DNA from: Spinellus fusiger
Lineage: Eukaryota; Mucoromycota; Mucoromycetes; Mucorales; Phycomycetaceae
Direction: 5' to 3'
Length of the DNA stretch: 64,000 nucleotides
Assembly: GCA_025094145.1 (NCBI GenBank)
Contig: JALLLS010000035.1
Location: 186,001 to 250,000 of the forward strand
The notes beneath the pieces are model-generated. The model made no database searches. It saw only the letters and a list, made by a program, of their open reading frames with translations, and had not been told where the DNA came from. A program made the position numbers and the translations under genes. This document shows positions 1 to 12,330 of the stretch, one piece after another (the stretch's first letter is position 1; the number at the start of each line of letters is the position of its first letter).

Positions 1-429
1 GATGGCTCTATAATGGTGTGCTTATTCGATGAGCCAACCATAAGAATCCAACATGTAGTTTAACATTAGGTAGAACACCTACACCAACCATACAGTTGCA
101 TCTATCAATAAGATAGACCATGGACTAATCATTAACTACCAAAAGGTATAATACCACTGAAGGATAAGCACTCACAAAAAGTATAAATAAGGAACCACTC
201 TTCACTTAATAAAAATCATCTTTGTTCAGTCTCGTTATTTTCTACTTGTCTGAATAATCACAAGCCTGTACTTACCAGAAGAGATGAGAGAGGTGGATTG
301 AGATTCTTTTCAGATACTAAAGGAGTTTCACCAAAGCATAACCACCAAAGTATCTATAATGACATTTTGAAAGATGATAATCAAGTTTGGATTGTAAAAT
401 TACAGGGGAGTAAGAGAAACCTCTTTCAT

Positions 430-610
430 CAATAGGTACAAGGAAATGGGACTTGCTCTTGCTAAAGACTACGCAGACTAGACTGATGAGCAATAGTGTA
501 CCATAATATTGCCAGATGAGTCAAAGTACCAACTCATCTCTAACAAAAATCGTAGCAGAATGATACAAAATAAGAAGAAAAGGTTGCCTCTAAATAATGT
601 AAAGCATACA
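430..610 (+). pseudogene. Tc1/mariner transposase remnant
   Basis: A short stretch on the + strand translates to MGLALAKDYADWTDEQ, then a stop, then a segment containing LPDESKYQLIS. This resembles the Tc1-family region around the first catalytic Asp (W-T-x-E-x-W ... SDES). The frame is broken by stops and neither terminal inverted repeat is visible, so only a fragment survives. The match comes from pattern recognition of a well-known motif, not from a search. Confidence 0.5.
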
Positions 611-814
611 AAGAGATTTGGTGAGAGCAGTGTAATAGTGTGAGACTTAATTTCTGAAAAAGATATGGGATGGCCATGTTCAGTGAAGAGCAGCATCAAT
701 GTTTTATAAATCTTAATGTCTCTAATGTACGTTTAATGTATGTTTTTCACAAAAACAACTAGAATGACATTATACAATAGAGCGAAAGAATAAAAAGTTT
801 TAAGTTTTTTTAAT

Positions 815-1405
815 ACTGTTGCAAGCTACTGATCAAGCTATTTATATTCAGTACCTTGTTATAAAGATATCTGCTGATAGCTCACTTGTTGAGGCTACTG
901 ATAGGTGTATTGAGCAGGAACATCAATATTGCCATAGATTACAAAGAATTCTCCTACAGCAGACGCTTTGTCTTTACCTTTCCTCTGATTCCTCCTCTAC
1001 TACTCATTCTTGGCTCATTCAGTAAAGCCAGAAGCTGTTGGTATTGGTACTATACCTGTGTTCTTAGGATTGTCCGAGTTAATTTAAGTATCCTTTGTTG
1101 AATTTCGAATTGGCACAGGATGACAGCCATCTTTCTGGTGTTCTGTTTTCCTTACCGACTACATGGCCTTTTGAATGTCTTATTCTGTATCATCAATTAC
1201 TTTCATTTCCACTCACTTGAATCCTTATTCATTTTTATCTTTCTGTTTCTTTTTCCTGGCCTTTTCTCTCTCTTCAATTTTGTATCTGAAATATTTTTAT
1301 GTTTATTCTTAATTATTCAAAATCTTTCATGAGTGGCTATCAGGTCCAATGCACTAATAAAATATAAAAGCACCCGAGAATATATAAGACAATTTGAACT
1401 GTACA
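815..1405 (-). mobile_element. Diverged copy of a short direct-repeat-bounded element
   Basis: This segment is clearly related, at maybe 70-75 percent by eye, to 23,330-23,940 and to its mirror copy at 43,383-43,990. Shared landmarks are the 'tactgttgcaagc' start, 'cagcagacgct', 'agccagaagctg', and the terminal 'gagtggcta ... tttgaactgta'. The copies at 23 and 43 kb carry a small minus-strand reading frame; here it is destroyed. It shows the family is dispersed and older than the inverted repeat. Confidence 0.6.
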
Positions 1406-2527
1406 TTATTTTGTTTGAAATTCAAAGAGAAAACCCGAATAGATATGACGGTCTACATAATTAGATTAATTTTTTATAATTCCGGAATATATATTAAAAT
1501 AGTGTATTAATGCTCTATATAATTCTTGTGATTTTTCAATAGAACAGACGTTCATTATAGTTGAAGATCATATAATTTTTTTTCTGTCATTAGATGTTAA
1601 AGGTTAAATGTTTTCAATTATAAATAAATATAACTGTCATAAAGTATGGTTAAATAAACATAAGCAAAACTTTCTATAAGCTGTACATATAATAGCTTTT
1701 ACATCAAGATAAATTGAGAAATGAAATGTTTCTTTATAGGCCAAGCATTACTGTCACAAAACCTTCTATTCTAAAAACTGGGGTTACACTGTGGTGTATT
1801 ATATTCACAGAAAGCTCATTTGACATGAATACTCTTGATTTCAACAACTGACTGATATCTCTATCTCATTATTACATTAATGCCTTATATAATATATTTG
1901 GTTAATTACCTCCTATTTCAGAACTAAGAAGGTTTCAATTATTCACAGTATTCAAAGATAAGATATGACGAAAGTACGCACTGTTTTTATTATAATCACT
2001 TTGACATCCTTCTGGATATTATTCTTGATTACTCTAGAAATGTGTGCAGCTGTAAGGCTGAGTGTTCCACAATAATAATTTAATATGTTGTTTTCAGTGT
2101 AAAATATCACGTTGAGCACACAAGTAGTGTCTACCTTAACCAATAGTTGGTGCTAAACTTATGTACAACAATATAATAAACCTTTATTATATCTATCTCT
2201 ATTTTCTCAATTCATACTAGGAGACTTGTAAAACATATGATTCATGATAAGATTAGTTATCATGACGAACAGTTTATAAGAAGAATCAATGATAATAATA
2301 TATAGACATTGATGATTCTTTCTTTTTTTTAATATGGTTCTGAATTTGATATGAAGACACTTCATGTGCTTCAGTACCTTAATACTGAAAGCTAAAGATA
2401 CTGACGCAATATATTTAATATTTAAAAACTCTTTCCAAAAACTCTGTTCCTAGCTACCATCTGATTTCAAAACACCTTTACTTTCTACTTAGCATTATTA
2501 TTTAAAAGCAAAATTGTTTTAATATTA

Positions 2528-2560
<33 letters not shown>

Positions 2561-2799
2561 TTATATATATTTCATAAAGTGTTTATTGCCTATTCATATT
2601 ATACATGGAGGGTTTATTAATATAGCTACTTATTCTTATAACTTATGTATTATTTATGTATTATTTATGTATTAAACTATTAACAATCAAGGTAATTCTG
2701 TATTACCATATCGGGGAGTTTCGGTGAGTTATCTTGAAGAGTATTCCAAAGAGCCTTTAGATACTTCTCCATACCAATCTGACGGTGGTTGGTGATTCA
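1406..2799. other. AT-rich intergenic DNA
   Basis: I see no gene. The stretch contains a (CATA)n microsatellite at about 2,528-2,556 and a short tandem 'tatgtattatt' at 2,645-2,675 just downstream of the Sel1 gene's 3' end. Confidence 0.6.
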
Positions 2800-5700
2800 T
2801 TATTGGTTTGATACCTCAAGCAAAAGTTTGGCAAGAGAACGCATCGAGAGGGTGTGTCCATGTGCAACGGCTTTACGCCACCATTCTGTAGCTAAGTCGT
2901 TGTCTCCATTTTCTAAAGCCATTTGTCCAAGAGCCCAATGACTCTCTGCGTACTTTTGCTGAGCAGACCACGTAAACCATAAAATAGCATTCCCCAGGTT
3001 GATTGGCATATTGAATAAACCACGCCAACTGGCCATTCCCATTTTGTATTGCCCTTCTGCGGATCCATGATCAGCAGCTTGTTTGTAATACTTGAATGCT
3101 GTCAGTTCGTCTACTGGGGTGCCTTGCCCAGATTCATAGAGTGATCCAAGTTTGAGTATGGCCTCAGTATCCTGTGTCTCATCAGCAGAGCGTTTGTACC
3201 ACTCTATAGCCTTTTCGAAATTGACCTCAGTACCATTTCCACGATAAAAACAGTCGGCTAAAATAAGAAAGAGGAGAGTTAGTTTTAGCAAAAGGGATAA
3301 TAAGCTTACCAAGCCAGAAATAGGCAGATTCAAATTGTTGTTCTACTGCGAGACTGTGGAGGATATGAAATGCATCCTCTTTGTATACATTTTCAGAATC
3401 CTGGGTGGTATGGGCTGAATTGTGGGAATTGTTGACAGGAACATAGCTAAGAACATAGCGAGCAACCATTAATCTGGAAGCCTTGTTGACACGAGAATTA
3501 ACAAGGCGTGGGTCTTTTGCAGCAGCCTTGTACTGTGCATATGCCTTTTCATATTCTTTCAAAGAGTGATATACTTGGGCAGATGCAAATGTAGCACTAG
3601 TTTAAATAAACATAAGAGATGAGTCTACATGCTTCATTAATAATCACCCATTCACTTACACTGGAGATCCTAAACGAGCTGCTTCTAAATAAAGCTCAAT
3701 AGAGTGAGGTAGATCTTTCTTAACAGCATAGCCATTCTGGTAATAATTGCCCAGCAATAAGGTTGCTTGTGAATCCTTTTGAAATGCTGATTTCTGAAGA
3801 AGAGCCAAAGCTTTTTCATAGCTCTGTTCTACACCAATGCCAGCATCAAACAAGATAGCAAGTTCACGCTGTGCCATTGGGTCCCCATATTGGGCTGCTC
3901 TCTCATACCAGTAGACAGTTTGGTGTTGCTGTTCCTTGGCTTCGGGAGATTCACCTTCAGAGGCTAGTTTACACAGTGTTGCAAGTGTAGTCATAGCAGA
4001 AACCACACCAAGACGAGCAGACTTCTCAAAACAGACACGGGCTAATGCAATATCCTTAGTGATTCCAGAGACACCTTTGGCATAGTATATTCCAAGACTG
4101 TAAAGAGCTGTTTTGTGTTCTTTTTGTCCAGCTTTCTTGTACCATTCAAAGGCAGATGCCTGGTCACGATCAACACCTTGACCATTGGATAACATAAGAG
4201 CCACCTAAAAAAAAGAAGAATACAAGAGAAGTGTAAATAAACATTGGTTTAACTTGTCAAGGATATTTACCTGAAATTCAGCATCCACATCGCCTGTAGC
4301 TGCAGCAATAAGATAGTGTTCAAATGCTTTTGGAAGGTCTTTTTCACATCTTTCTGGAATACCCTCTTCATAACAGGCAGCAAGCCAATAGTGAGCATGA
4401 CCATCAAGAGGAGTTTGTCTAGCAAGCTGGTAAAGAATATCAAAGGCTACATGGACGTTTCTAGGAGTATTGGACCATCCATGGAGCTGGTAACGTGCTA
4501 CCATCAACTTTGCTGTGCGAACAGGCATGTACTGTTCAATAGGATCAGTGATAACATCTTCAGGTCTCCATGAAGCAGAGGCACGGATAAACCAATTCAA
4601 TGCATCATGATGTCTTGACATTCTATGTAACAAAAGAGCCAAAGCAAGTTGAGCACAGTCCTGGAAAGGTCCAACAATTCTTGCAGCTTTACGATAATAC
4701 TCAAGAGCAACTTCATAGTTGATAGGAGTACCCTGTCCATTTTCATAACAGGAGCCCATAAGACCAATGGCACGAATGTCTCCTTGAATGGCGGCTCGTC
4801 TAAACCACAAAATGGCTGTTTTGAGATCTCTACGTCTATTGGGGCTATTGTCATTGATAAGAGGAAGAAGTCCTTGTGCAAACATAAGACCAAGGACACG
4901 TTGGGAAGGAGCATAACCAGCTTGCGCAGAAGAAGTAAGATACTTTTCAGCTCTAACATAGTTTTGCTGCAAGCCGAGAATACCCATGCGGTAGGCAAGA
5001 CCAAGAATATACTGAGCACGAGCATCATTACAATTGGCAGCGGATTTGTAATAAGAGATGGCAATGGCATTGTTTTGCTCCACACCTTGTCCAATCTCAT
5101 ACATCAGACCAAGTTTTAATAAGGCTCTTGGGTTATCCTAAGTTAGAACAAAATGAGTTTTCATGGTAACACTGCTATTAAAAGATTAAAAAATACCTTT
5201 TGAGTGGCACGTTTAAGCCATAGCATGCCTTCTTTCTGTTGTCCTTCTTCAATATACTTGATTCCAAGAGCAGCCTCAGCATCACCAAACTCCTGTTTAG
5301 CACTTCTCATTAAGTATTCTATGGCTTTACTGCTGTTCTTGTCTGTCAAGATACCACGCTCATAATGAATGCCAGTAATATATTGAGCATATCTAAGTTA
5401 CAAGAACAAAACAAAAAACAACATTTAGTAAATTACCGACAAGATAAAAATCAAATCCACTCACTTGTCATTGTTATCAGCACTTTTGATAAACCATTCC
5501 AATGCAGCTGATTGGCTCTCAGTAATGTGTTCTCCTTGCTTGAAGATAAGAACACCCAGCTGATATTGAGCCTTTGCAACTGTAATTCTAATTTCTGTAT
5601 CAGTGCCTTTGGATGTAGGGTCTATTTCTGCTGCCTTCTTGAACCAGTGATATGCTGCTCTTTTATCCACTTTCTGAATGATTAAGGCATTTTTCTGAAC

Positions 5701-6834
5701 AAGAACATTGGCAGAAGGTGCTTCACTAGTAACAGATAAACCGTGTAGGTAATACAATGCCAAAGGATAGAAGGACTCCCAGTAACCATCATTCTCAGCC
5801 ATAGATTTGAGATCCTTGAAGCCCTGAGATGGGTTGGCAGGTATTCCCCAACCTTCAATTTGGCATCGAGCAATCCACACCAAGGCGGTGGTTGATTTTG
5901 TGTTTTGAGTCAAGGCAAGAGCAGCTTCATAGGCCTCTTTTTGTAGGTGTTGATAACCAGATTCCTGACTGGCAGAAAATGCGCTCTTTAAAAGCGTAAG
6001 TGTATTTTCTGGAAATTGCTTCAGTTGGTACAATAAAGACATGGTAGCACCAACACCTGTGTGCAAAGGATCTTCTGAAGAGGGTTTAGGTTGTATTTCA
6101 CCCAAAGTAGACGATGGAGAGACATAATAAGGCGGGGAATGCAGAGCAGAGCTAGAGATCATTTCTGTGTCTTCTTTAGGCCAGTCATAGGCAGAGAGAG
6201 AAGCCTTTGACGTATCAGAATAGTCAGTAATGGTAGTGATAATTGAGGATGCGGTTGTATCTATTTGAGAGAACAGTCCACCTGAAAGCATCCAGCCGCC
6301 CTGACTGCTATCAGTTGTAGCACAAGAAATGGTAGAGTTTACACGCTGAGAGTATCGATAGGATGTCCGAGTTTTGGGTATTCTTAGTCTTGGTTCTCTA
6401 GTTTGTGTCATCCCCACATAAGAGCTACTATTGATCGAAAGGGGTCGGCGCCCTGAAGATATAGATGCATTGTCCTCATGAACATCACCGATAAGAGAGA
6501 TGTCAGTGCCATGTGGAGCTGCAGGCATTTGCATTTCTGAATCTGCTGACCCATAGTGGGTTGTGTTTATAAAAGGTAGGATTTCATTGGGCTGTTCATT
6601 AGATCTTTTATATAAAGTGTTTGTTGATGATGATACTGATAGTTTTATTGATGGCAGTGGAAGTGAATTAATCGAGAGAATTTTGAGGTCATTTTTGTTG
6701 TGTTTTGCTTTCGAACTTTTGCGTTTTGGCTTTCGTGCGGATCCATTCTTTTGTATGTGTACTTTTTGTTGTGATTGGTCCTGAGAGGTGCCGCTCTTTT
6801 TGATGGAATTGAGTTTGCTTGTGCTAGTTCCCAT
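2800..6834 (-). CDS. Sel1-repeat protein with N-myristoylation-type start
   Basis: Six exons on the minus strand give about 1,240 aa: 6834-5465, 5392-5197, 5137-4271, 4204-3660, 3596-3310, 3257-2800. All five introns have GT-AG ends and keep the frame. The start MGTSTSKLNSIKKS fits the MGxxxS/T N-myristoylation consensus followed by basic residues, so membrane attachment is likely (inference). Residues 1 to about 280 are Ser/Thr-rich and probably disordered. From about 280 to the end there are many Sel1-like repeats with A-x-x-x-G and YYxKAA patterns (for example YYKSAANCNDARAQYILG, EWYKKAGQ, EYYRKAARI). Sel1 proteins are alpha-solenoid scaffolds; fungal relatives include the chitin-synthase activator Skt5/Chs4 group. 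I do not see a C-terminal CaaX box, so Skt5 identity is not claimed. Confidence 0.88.
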
Positions 6835-9800
6835 AATAACAATAGGATAGAAGGATAAAATGTAGAGCTATTACTACTATTCTCTTTCTAGTTTCGTTAT
6901 TGGCTGGGGCTGTCTTTCTTGTATATAAAAAAGATATCTAATGAAATTCACCAAGCAACAAGGATAAGCGAATCAAGTCGTATGAAATGACAGTAGAGTT
7001 AAGGAAAGATGATAAAGGAATACGTTTGCTGAAGATAGCTAGAGATTTAAGTGGATTTTAAACTTCTGTTTTTGTGCACCCTAGGCAACCAAGTGCGATC
7101 TTATGCCCACGAATGCACACAAATGGGATGCCAAAAAAGAAGCCTTGAATGCCAAAAAAGGCCAAAAGATAACAAGCCATATTCTCTTGATGACATACAC
7201 TTCAACATCATTGATGTTCTTCTTTTGCCTTGATTCCTATTCATAGTATTACACAAACCACAAATTCGGATTTTGAGTGCTCTATGCATAGAATCTCTTT
7301 ATTTTTAAGCCTTTTAGATACACCGCTTCTGGGCTCATTTTACTATTGGATATAGCCAATGTCTCCAAGAAGATGTTTCAGTAGACTTGCTGTCTTTACT
7401 TGCACTCATGTATGTTGCCCTGCCCTGGTGGTGTTTCTTCTTATCACGCGTTTACGGCTGAGATGAAATTCATGAGTTCCTTTGTCGTACATCTCCGTTT
7501 ACGGTTGTATTATTTCTTTTCCAGTTCTTTAGTAAGTTCAGAGAAGTGTTTTCCTTTCTAGCTTTGTAGTAGTGAGTGGTCCTCTGTCAGCATTATTACA
7601 TAAAACCATGAATTTACGTCATCTATACGTAGAGACTTAAGGAAATAGTTTCAATGATACAAAAATAATAAATAATTAGTCCACTTTTCATAGGAAGCGA
7701 AATTTACTCAAATGTTTATAAGGGGTAGCTTATAAATATATGCCTAGTTTGAAGTACACTCAGAATAGCTATAGTTTTTTTTTATATGCATCCACTTTTG
7801 TGTCTACAGGCACTTGTATGTAGATGCGTGCACAGTAGATCGGCTTTTTCCTCACAAGAGAAAAAGCATGTCAAGTAAATTAAAAAGATCCTGAATAACA
7901 ACATCATATAAAAAGAAGACCGCGTATGTTTTCACTGAAGATCTCATTGTTTTGACCTGTTTTTGTAATTTAATAGATGGGTTTTTTTGCCGTGGTTACC
8001 AAAACAATAGAACTAAACCATTGAATTGTATCTTTTTTTAGTTTATTGTGTTACAAGTATATCCCTAATTTGTACTTACTCTCACCATGGTTACAAACAC
8101 CCTCAACAATAGCCTGTACGCATAATAAATGACCAGAGATGTTACCAATTAAAGTAAAATAGGAATTTCGATATGATCATAATGTACATCTCAATAATAT
8201 TAAGGTTTATCGATATGTATGTTCCGTATGTTTCTATTTGGTAGCTGGTGTATGGATATTTATAGCTAGAGCTAGAGCTTTAATACTTTAAACTACTATT
8301 CTATCTGTTGAGGCACTCTGAGTGTATGGGCACAAGGGAGTTTAAGGTTGAGATCGAGTATAATAGTTTCAACTCAATGATGAGCAAGCTGTTGGGAGGT
8401 GGAACAAGATTCAAGACAAAAACAGAGAAGGTAGGTAATTAGTCCTACAGTTGAAGGGGTATTTCACTCAACAATGCAGTGTGGGTCGCTGTGTTTACAG
8501 TGGCTAAATTTTTATTTAGCCAAAGTAAATTAAACAGGGTCTTGACTAAGGTTTAGTGTATCTTGGCATGACATTCTTATCAACTAGTCTAAGGCTATGC
8601 AATTTGTAAGTGAGAAATTCGCATTTACTCTTCAAAATGTAAATCCATCAGATATACACATATTTGATTTATACGATCATTCTTTTTCACTTGCATTAAA
8701 ATTGTTCACACACAATAAACTATGTACTAGTGCTATTTCTTTCTGTATGTTTCATCTTGCATATTTATTGCTCGGTTATTTATTTGAAACAGTGTCAAAG
8801 TAATACACTGATACACAACTAGAATAGTTCATAGAAAGAGAAAACAAAGACGTCTACTCCTGTCCAGTGCCTTTATATTTCTGTCAGTCATCAAAACTCA
8901 TCTCTCACTACCTCGGGCATTTTAGACTATGCTACATCACCTCAATTCTATACTTCAGCCCATTAATCACTCAGCCTTACTTGCTGCCTATTTCTAATCA
9001 ACAGAGTATAGCCTCAAACTATTCGTATACCATACGATCTGGTCTTATATAAACAGCTCTATGTTATGTTTCATATTTCTCCAAGAAGACTATAAAGGTA
9101 AATAAAACAGAGTTAGTGATTTAAAGGTACAGATGAATGGGTTAGCCTATAGGAATTTTTAAACGTGCATCCAAAACAGATATTGGCTAGAGAATAAAGA
9201 GCAGTTTTTTTTTTCTTCTTTATCGTGAGTTTTCTGTCCATCTTTTTTCTCTTATTCTGATATACTGAATAGAGTAGCTCCATAATATTCAAAAATAGGT
9301 AGTATAAAAACAGAGGGTTCCTCAATCCATAGATAGTTAACTGTAGGAGCAGAGAAATATAGTGTGTAGGTATACTTACAATCAGCTTATAATAGACATG
9401 AAGTAGTAAACAATAGAGGAGTGCAGGTTGAATATTGTTTTCATACTCAACCTACAAGATAACTTCAACAGGATTCTCTAGGCTCTTTAGTCATGACTTG
9501 AAGGAAAAAATCGATAAGACAAATAGCATTTGCCTACATACTCCCCGATTGATATCAAATGTGGTTAGTAATTTATTGAGTTAACTTTCATATCATAACA
9601 TAGCTGATCTTCTGAACCTATTGTAGTGATGAGATCGTTGATATCCACTTGTTGCACTTTAATGTTTAAATATCATAGTGTATCTTTCTTTCTTTCTTTT
9701 AGTACATATCTTGTGAGTTTTAAAGTATAGTTCAAAGAAAACACATTTAAGATACAATTTTGAAGAGTAAAAGATAAAAAGATAAATAGCATAAATCATT

Positions 9801-10413
9801 TTCAAATGGCTTACACATCACCCTAACTTCACTAAATACTGTACTGATCGAAATCTCTAGTATCTTACACTAAAACAAAAGCATCCAAGTCATAGTGAAA
9901 GTGTATGTGTATGTGTGTGTGTTTTTTTTACAAGAACAAACTAAAGAAATTGAATATCTAAACACAACTTGCCATACCCACATAAGTGTTATGCTTTCTT
10001 CTACCCCTGACATACACACTTTTCATGCATTCACACGAGGTTATAAATAATAACTGTGCTGCCATATTCATGAAAACAAGATTCATCTCCACCATCATGT
10101 GAGAAACTTGATAGTGATTAGATCATCTCTCGCCATTCTCTTACTTTAGCCGCGAGAAATCAGGGTAAATTGTAGTGTGCCGTTTCTGTCCCTCCCCTCC
10201 TTTTTTATTTTAATTATTATTATTATTATTGAATGGGATCTTATAGTAGTTCTGGTGTGATAGTGATATTAAGATATCACAATAATGTAAATCATAACAC
10301 TCTAGATAGATGCTCTATCTATTAATATTTCACAGCAATTAATTTAGTATTGTGTTTATAATTCTTTCTGTTTATTCCTGCTGAAATAGAAAAGAGAGAT
10401 GGGTTGTACTATA
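6835..10413. other. Long AT-rich intergenic region
   Basis: About 3.6 kb without a convincing gene on either strand; the open frames are short and low-complexity. A perfect 9-bp stem with a 4-nt loop (TGGCTAAAT-TTTT-ATTTAGCCA) lies at 8,501-8,522. A (TG)n tract is at about 9,900-9,920 and an ATT-repeat run at about 10,205-10,230. No transposon ends could be assigned. Confidence 0.5.
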
Positions 10414-11757
10414 CAGTCACACAACATTAGAAAGGGTACGACCCCCTAATTTATACATTTTTAAACATGGTTCTTCTTCTTTTCACCACAGAATCACATT
10501 CCATTAAGCAATCTCAAATGTCAAACGCAGAATCCTCAACTAGAAACTTAAGAGTTTATAATAATATTAAAGAATGAGAGTAATAGGGTGAGTATTAGAT
10601 TTAAAATAAGAAAATTACTCGATGGGTGCCATTTCAAAGGTCGTTGGCATTAGCAAGTCCACTGTCCAGAATATTATTAGTAGAATCATGACTAATGGTA
10701 CACCTCTACCAAGACCTAGTTTTGTTGCACCAAAAAAACTAAACGAAAGAGACTTCAGACGACTTGAGACCATTCTAAGAGGCAACCCATTGGCCTCCTA
10801 TAACTACATAAATTTGGAACTTAAGGCTCATGAGATAATCATCTGTAGAGCAACATTCATAAAATACATACACCAGATTGGATTTGGTTCCTACTTTGAA
10901 GCACACAAGCCAAGGTTGTCTGAAGAAAACATGAAGAAAAGACTTCGTTGGGTGAAGGAACGGGTCAATTGGACTCCTGAGGACTGGAGACGCGTTGTAT
11001 GGTCTGATGAGTCACGGTTTGAAGTAGAGGGTTACCAGGGAGGAGCCAGAGTGATTCGAAAGATCGGAGAGAAGTATAAGGCTGCTCATATCATACCTAC
11101 AACCAAATGGGGGAAAGGCAGCATAATGATCTGGAGCTGTTTCTGATCTGGTGGATTTGGGCCTTTGGTCTTTATTGATGGCACTGTAAATCAGGACATA
11201 TATGTCAACATTTTGGCAGGAAAATTTCTGCCATGGTTCATTGAATTGAATGAGAAGGAGGATAAGGACTTTATATTCCAAGAAGATGGGGCTAGCTGTC
11301 CTACAGGTGGCCATACAACACAGTGGAAAAACACATATGCAATCAGGCGCTTTGATTACTGGCCTGCCCAAAGTCCTGATCTCAACCCCATTGAACATCT
11401 CTGGAGCTGTCTTGATAAGCTTATTGATAACAAGAGGGCCGGTATCAAAAATATCGATGAGCTCAAGACAGCCTTAGAAGAAGCTTGGGGAAATATCCAC
11501 GTTGATCTTGCCGAACGTTTAGTTGGCTCAATGAAGGATCACTGCCAGGCAGTTATTGATGCCAAAGGTGGCCCAACAAAATATTAAATAAAAACTTTTA
11601 TATATATATTACTATAGACAATATGTTAAACTAACTTTTTGTTGAATTTGAGGTCATTAGTATGTGTTTTAAGGGCTTAACATTTATATCCGTAAAGCAT
11701 GTTTTTTTTCAGGATTTCAAAAATGAAAATCGTATACTTTCTAATGTTGTGTGACTG
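10414..11757 (+). mobile_element. Tc1/mariner element with TIRs and TA target duplication
   Basis: Terminal inverted repeats of about 28-30 bp are visible: the left end starts CAGTCACACAACATTAGAAA at 10,414 and the right end is its reverse complement finishing at 11,757, differing only near the inner edge. TA dinucleotides flank both sides (10,412-10,413 and 11,758-11,759), as expected for Tc1/mariner insertion. The body carries one transposase gene on the + strand. The close match of the two ends indicates a relatively young insertion. Confidence 0.92.
10622..11587 (+). pseudogene. Tc1-family DDE transposase, interrupted by one stop
   Basis: The frame opens at 10,622 (MGAISKVVGISKSTVQNII, a helix-turn-helix) and continues in one frame to a TAA at 11,585-11,587, except for an in-frame TGA at 11,144-11,146 right after IMIWSCF. 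Catalytic positions are visible: the first Asp in WSDESRFEVEG, the second in FQEDGASC, and the Glu in SPDLNPIEHLW. I count about 35 residues between the second Asp and the Glu. The sequence upstream of 10,622, where the remaining N-terminus should lie, has several stops and a possible start at 10,518, so the 5' end is also damaged. Probably inactive unless read through. Confidence 0.85.
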
Positions 11758-12330
11758 TATGTGTTTTCAAGGAGAAAGTAGTTTGATAACTGTGATAGAA
11801 GAATGATCTTATTATACTCTTATTATATTTATATCAATCTTTATCTTTTTAAATTTTCTATTCATTTTGGTATATTATGTTACTATTTATTTTGGCATAT
11901 CTTATTACTATCTATTTTGATTATTTATACTACAAGTTTCAGCATCACCTTAATAGAAATTAGCTATGAGAATACAAGATCAATAGTTCTTAAGTAAATT
12001 ACACACAAGATAGTAAAGTATTCTGGCCATAGCAAACAGTATTTCAATAACAATAGCTTCTTATGTAGACTGTATTTCCACTTTATCTTTACGCTCTATT
12101 ATTAATAGACACATCTCCAACAGTTCTAACACCCTTCTAACCTACGAGAACACATTAATAAAGAAGAATAGGGTATTGTACTTAACATAGGCTTAGGCTT
12201 CTGGAAAGAGAATCCATTTATTGTCTGATTCACTTCAAAAAGGCTTATGTTGCACAATGAAAAGCAGTCGCCTCCTTTCCATAGATACCTCCACTCAAAG
12301 GCTCATTGTATCTCTTTTGATTACTATAGC
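11758..12330. other. Intergenic, upstream of PARN
   Basis: AT-rich spacer between the Tc1 element and the PARN start. An in-frame ATG at 12,247 would add 28 residues to PARN, but the family normally begins at the position equivalent to 12,331. Nothing else is seen. Confidence 0.45.

Noticed and set aside
1..240. Possible solo LTR with a TATAAATAAG box near 181-192
   Set aside because: No second copy, no clear terminal TG...CA with target duplication, and no neighbouring retroelement body.
4597..5119. Open frames overlapping the Sel1 gene in other frames (both strands)
   Set aside because: Shadow frames of exon 3 of the Sel1 protein; composition follows the codons of the real frame.
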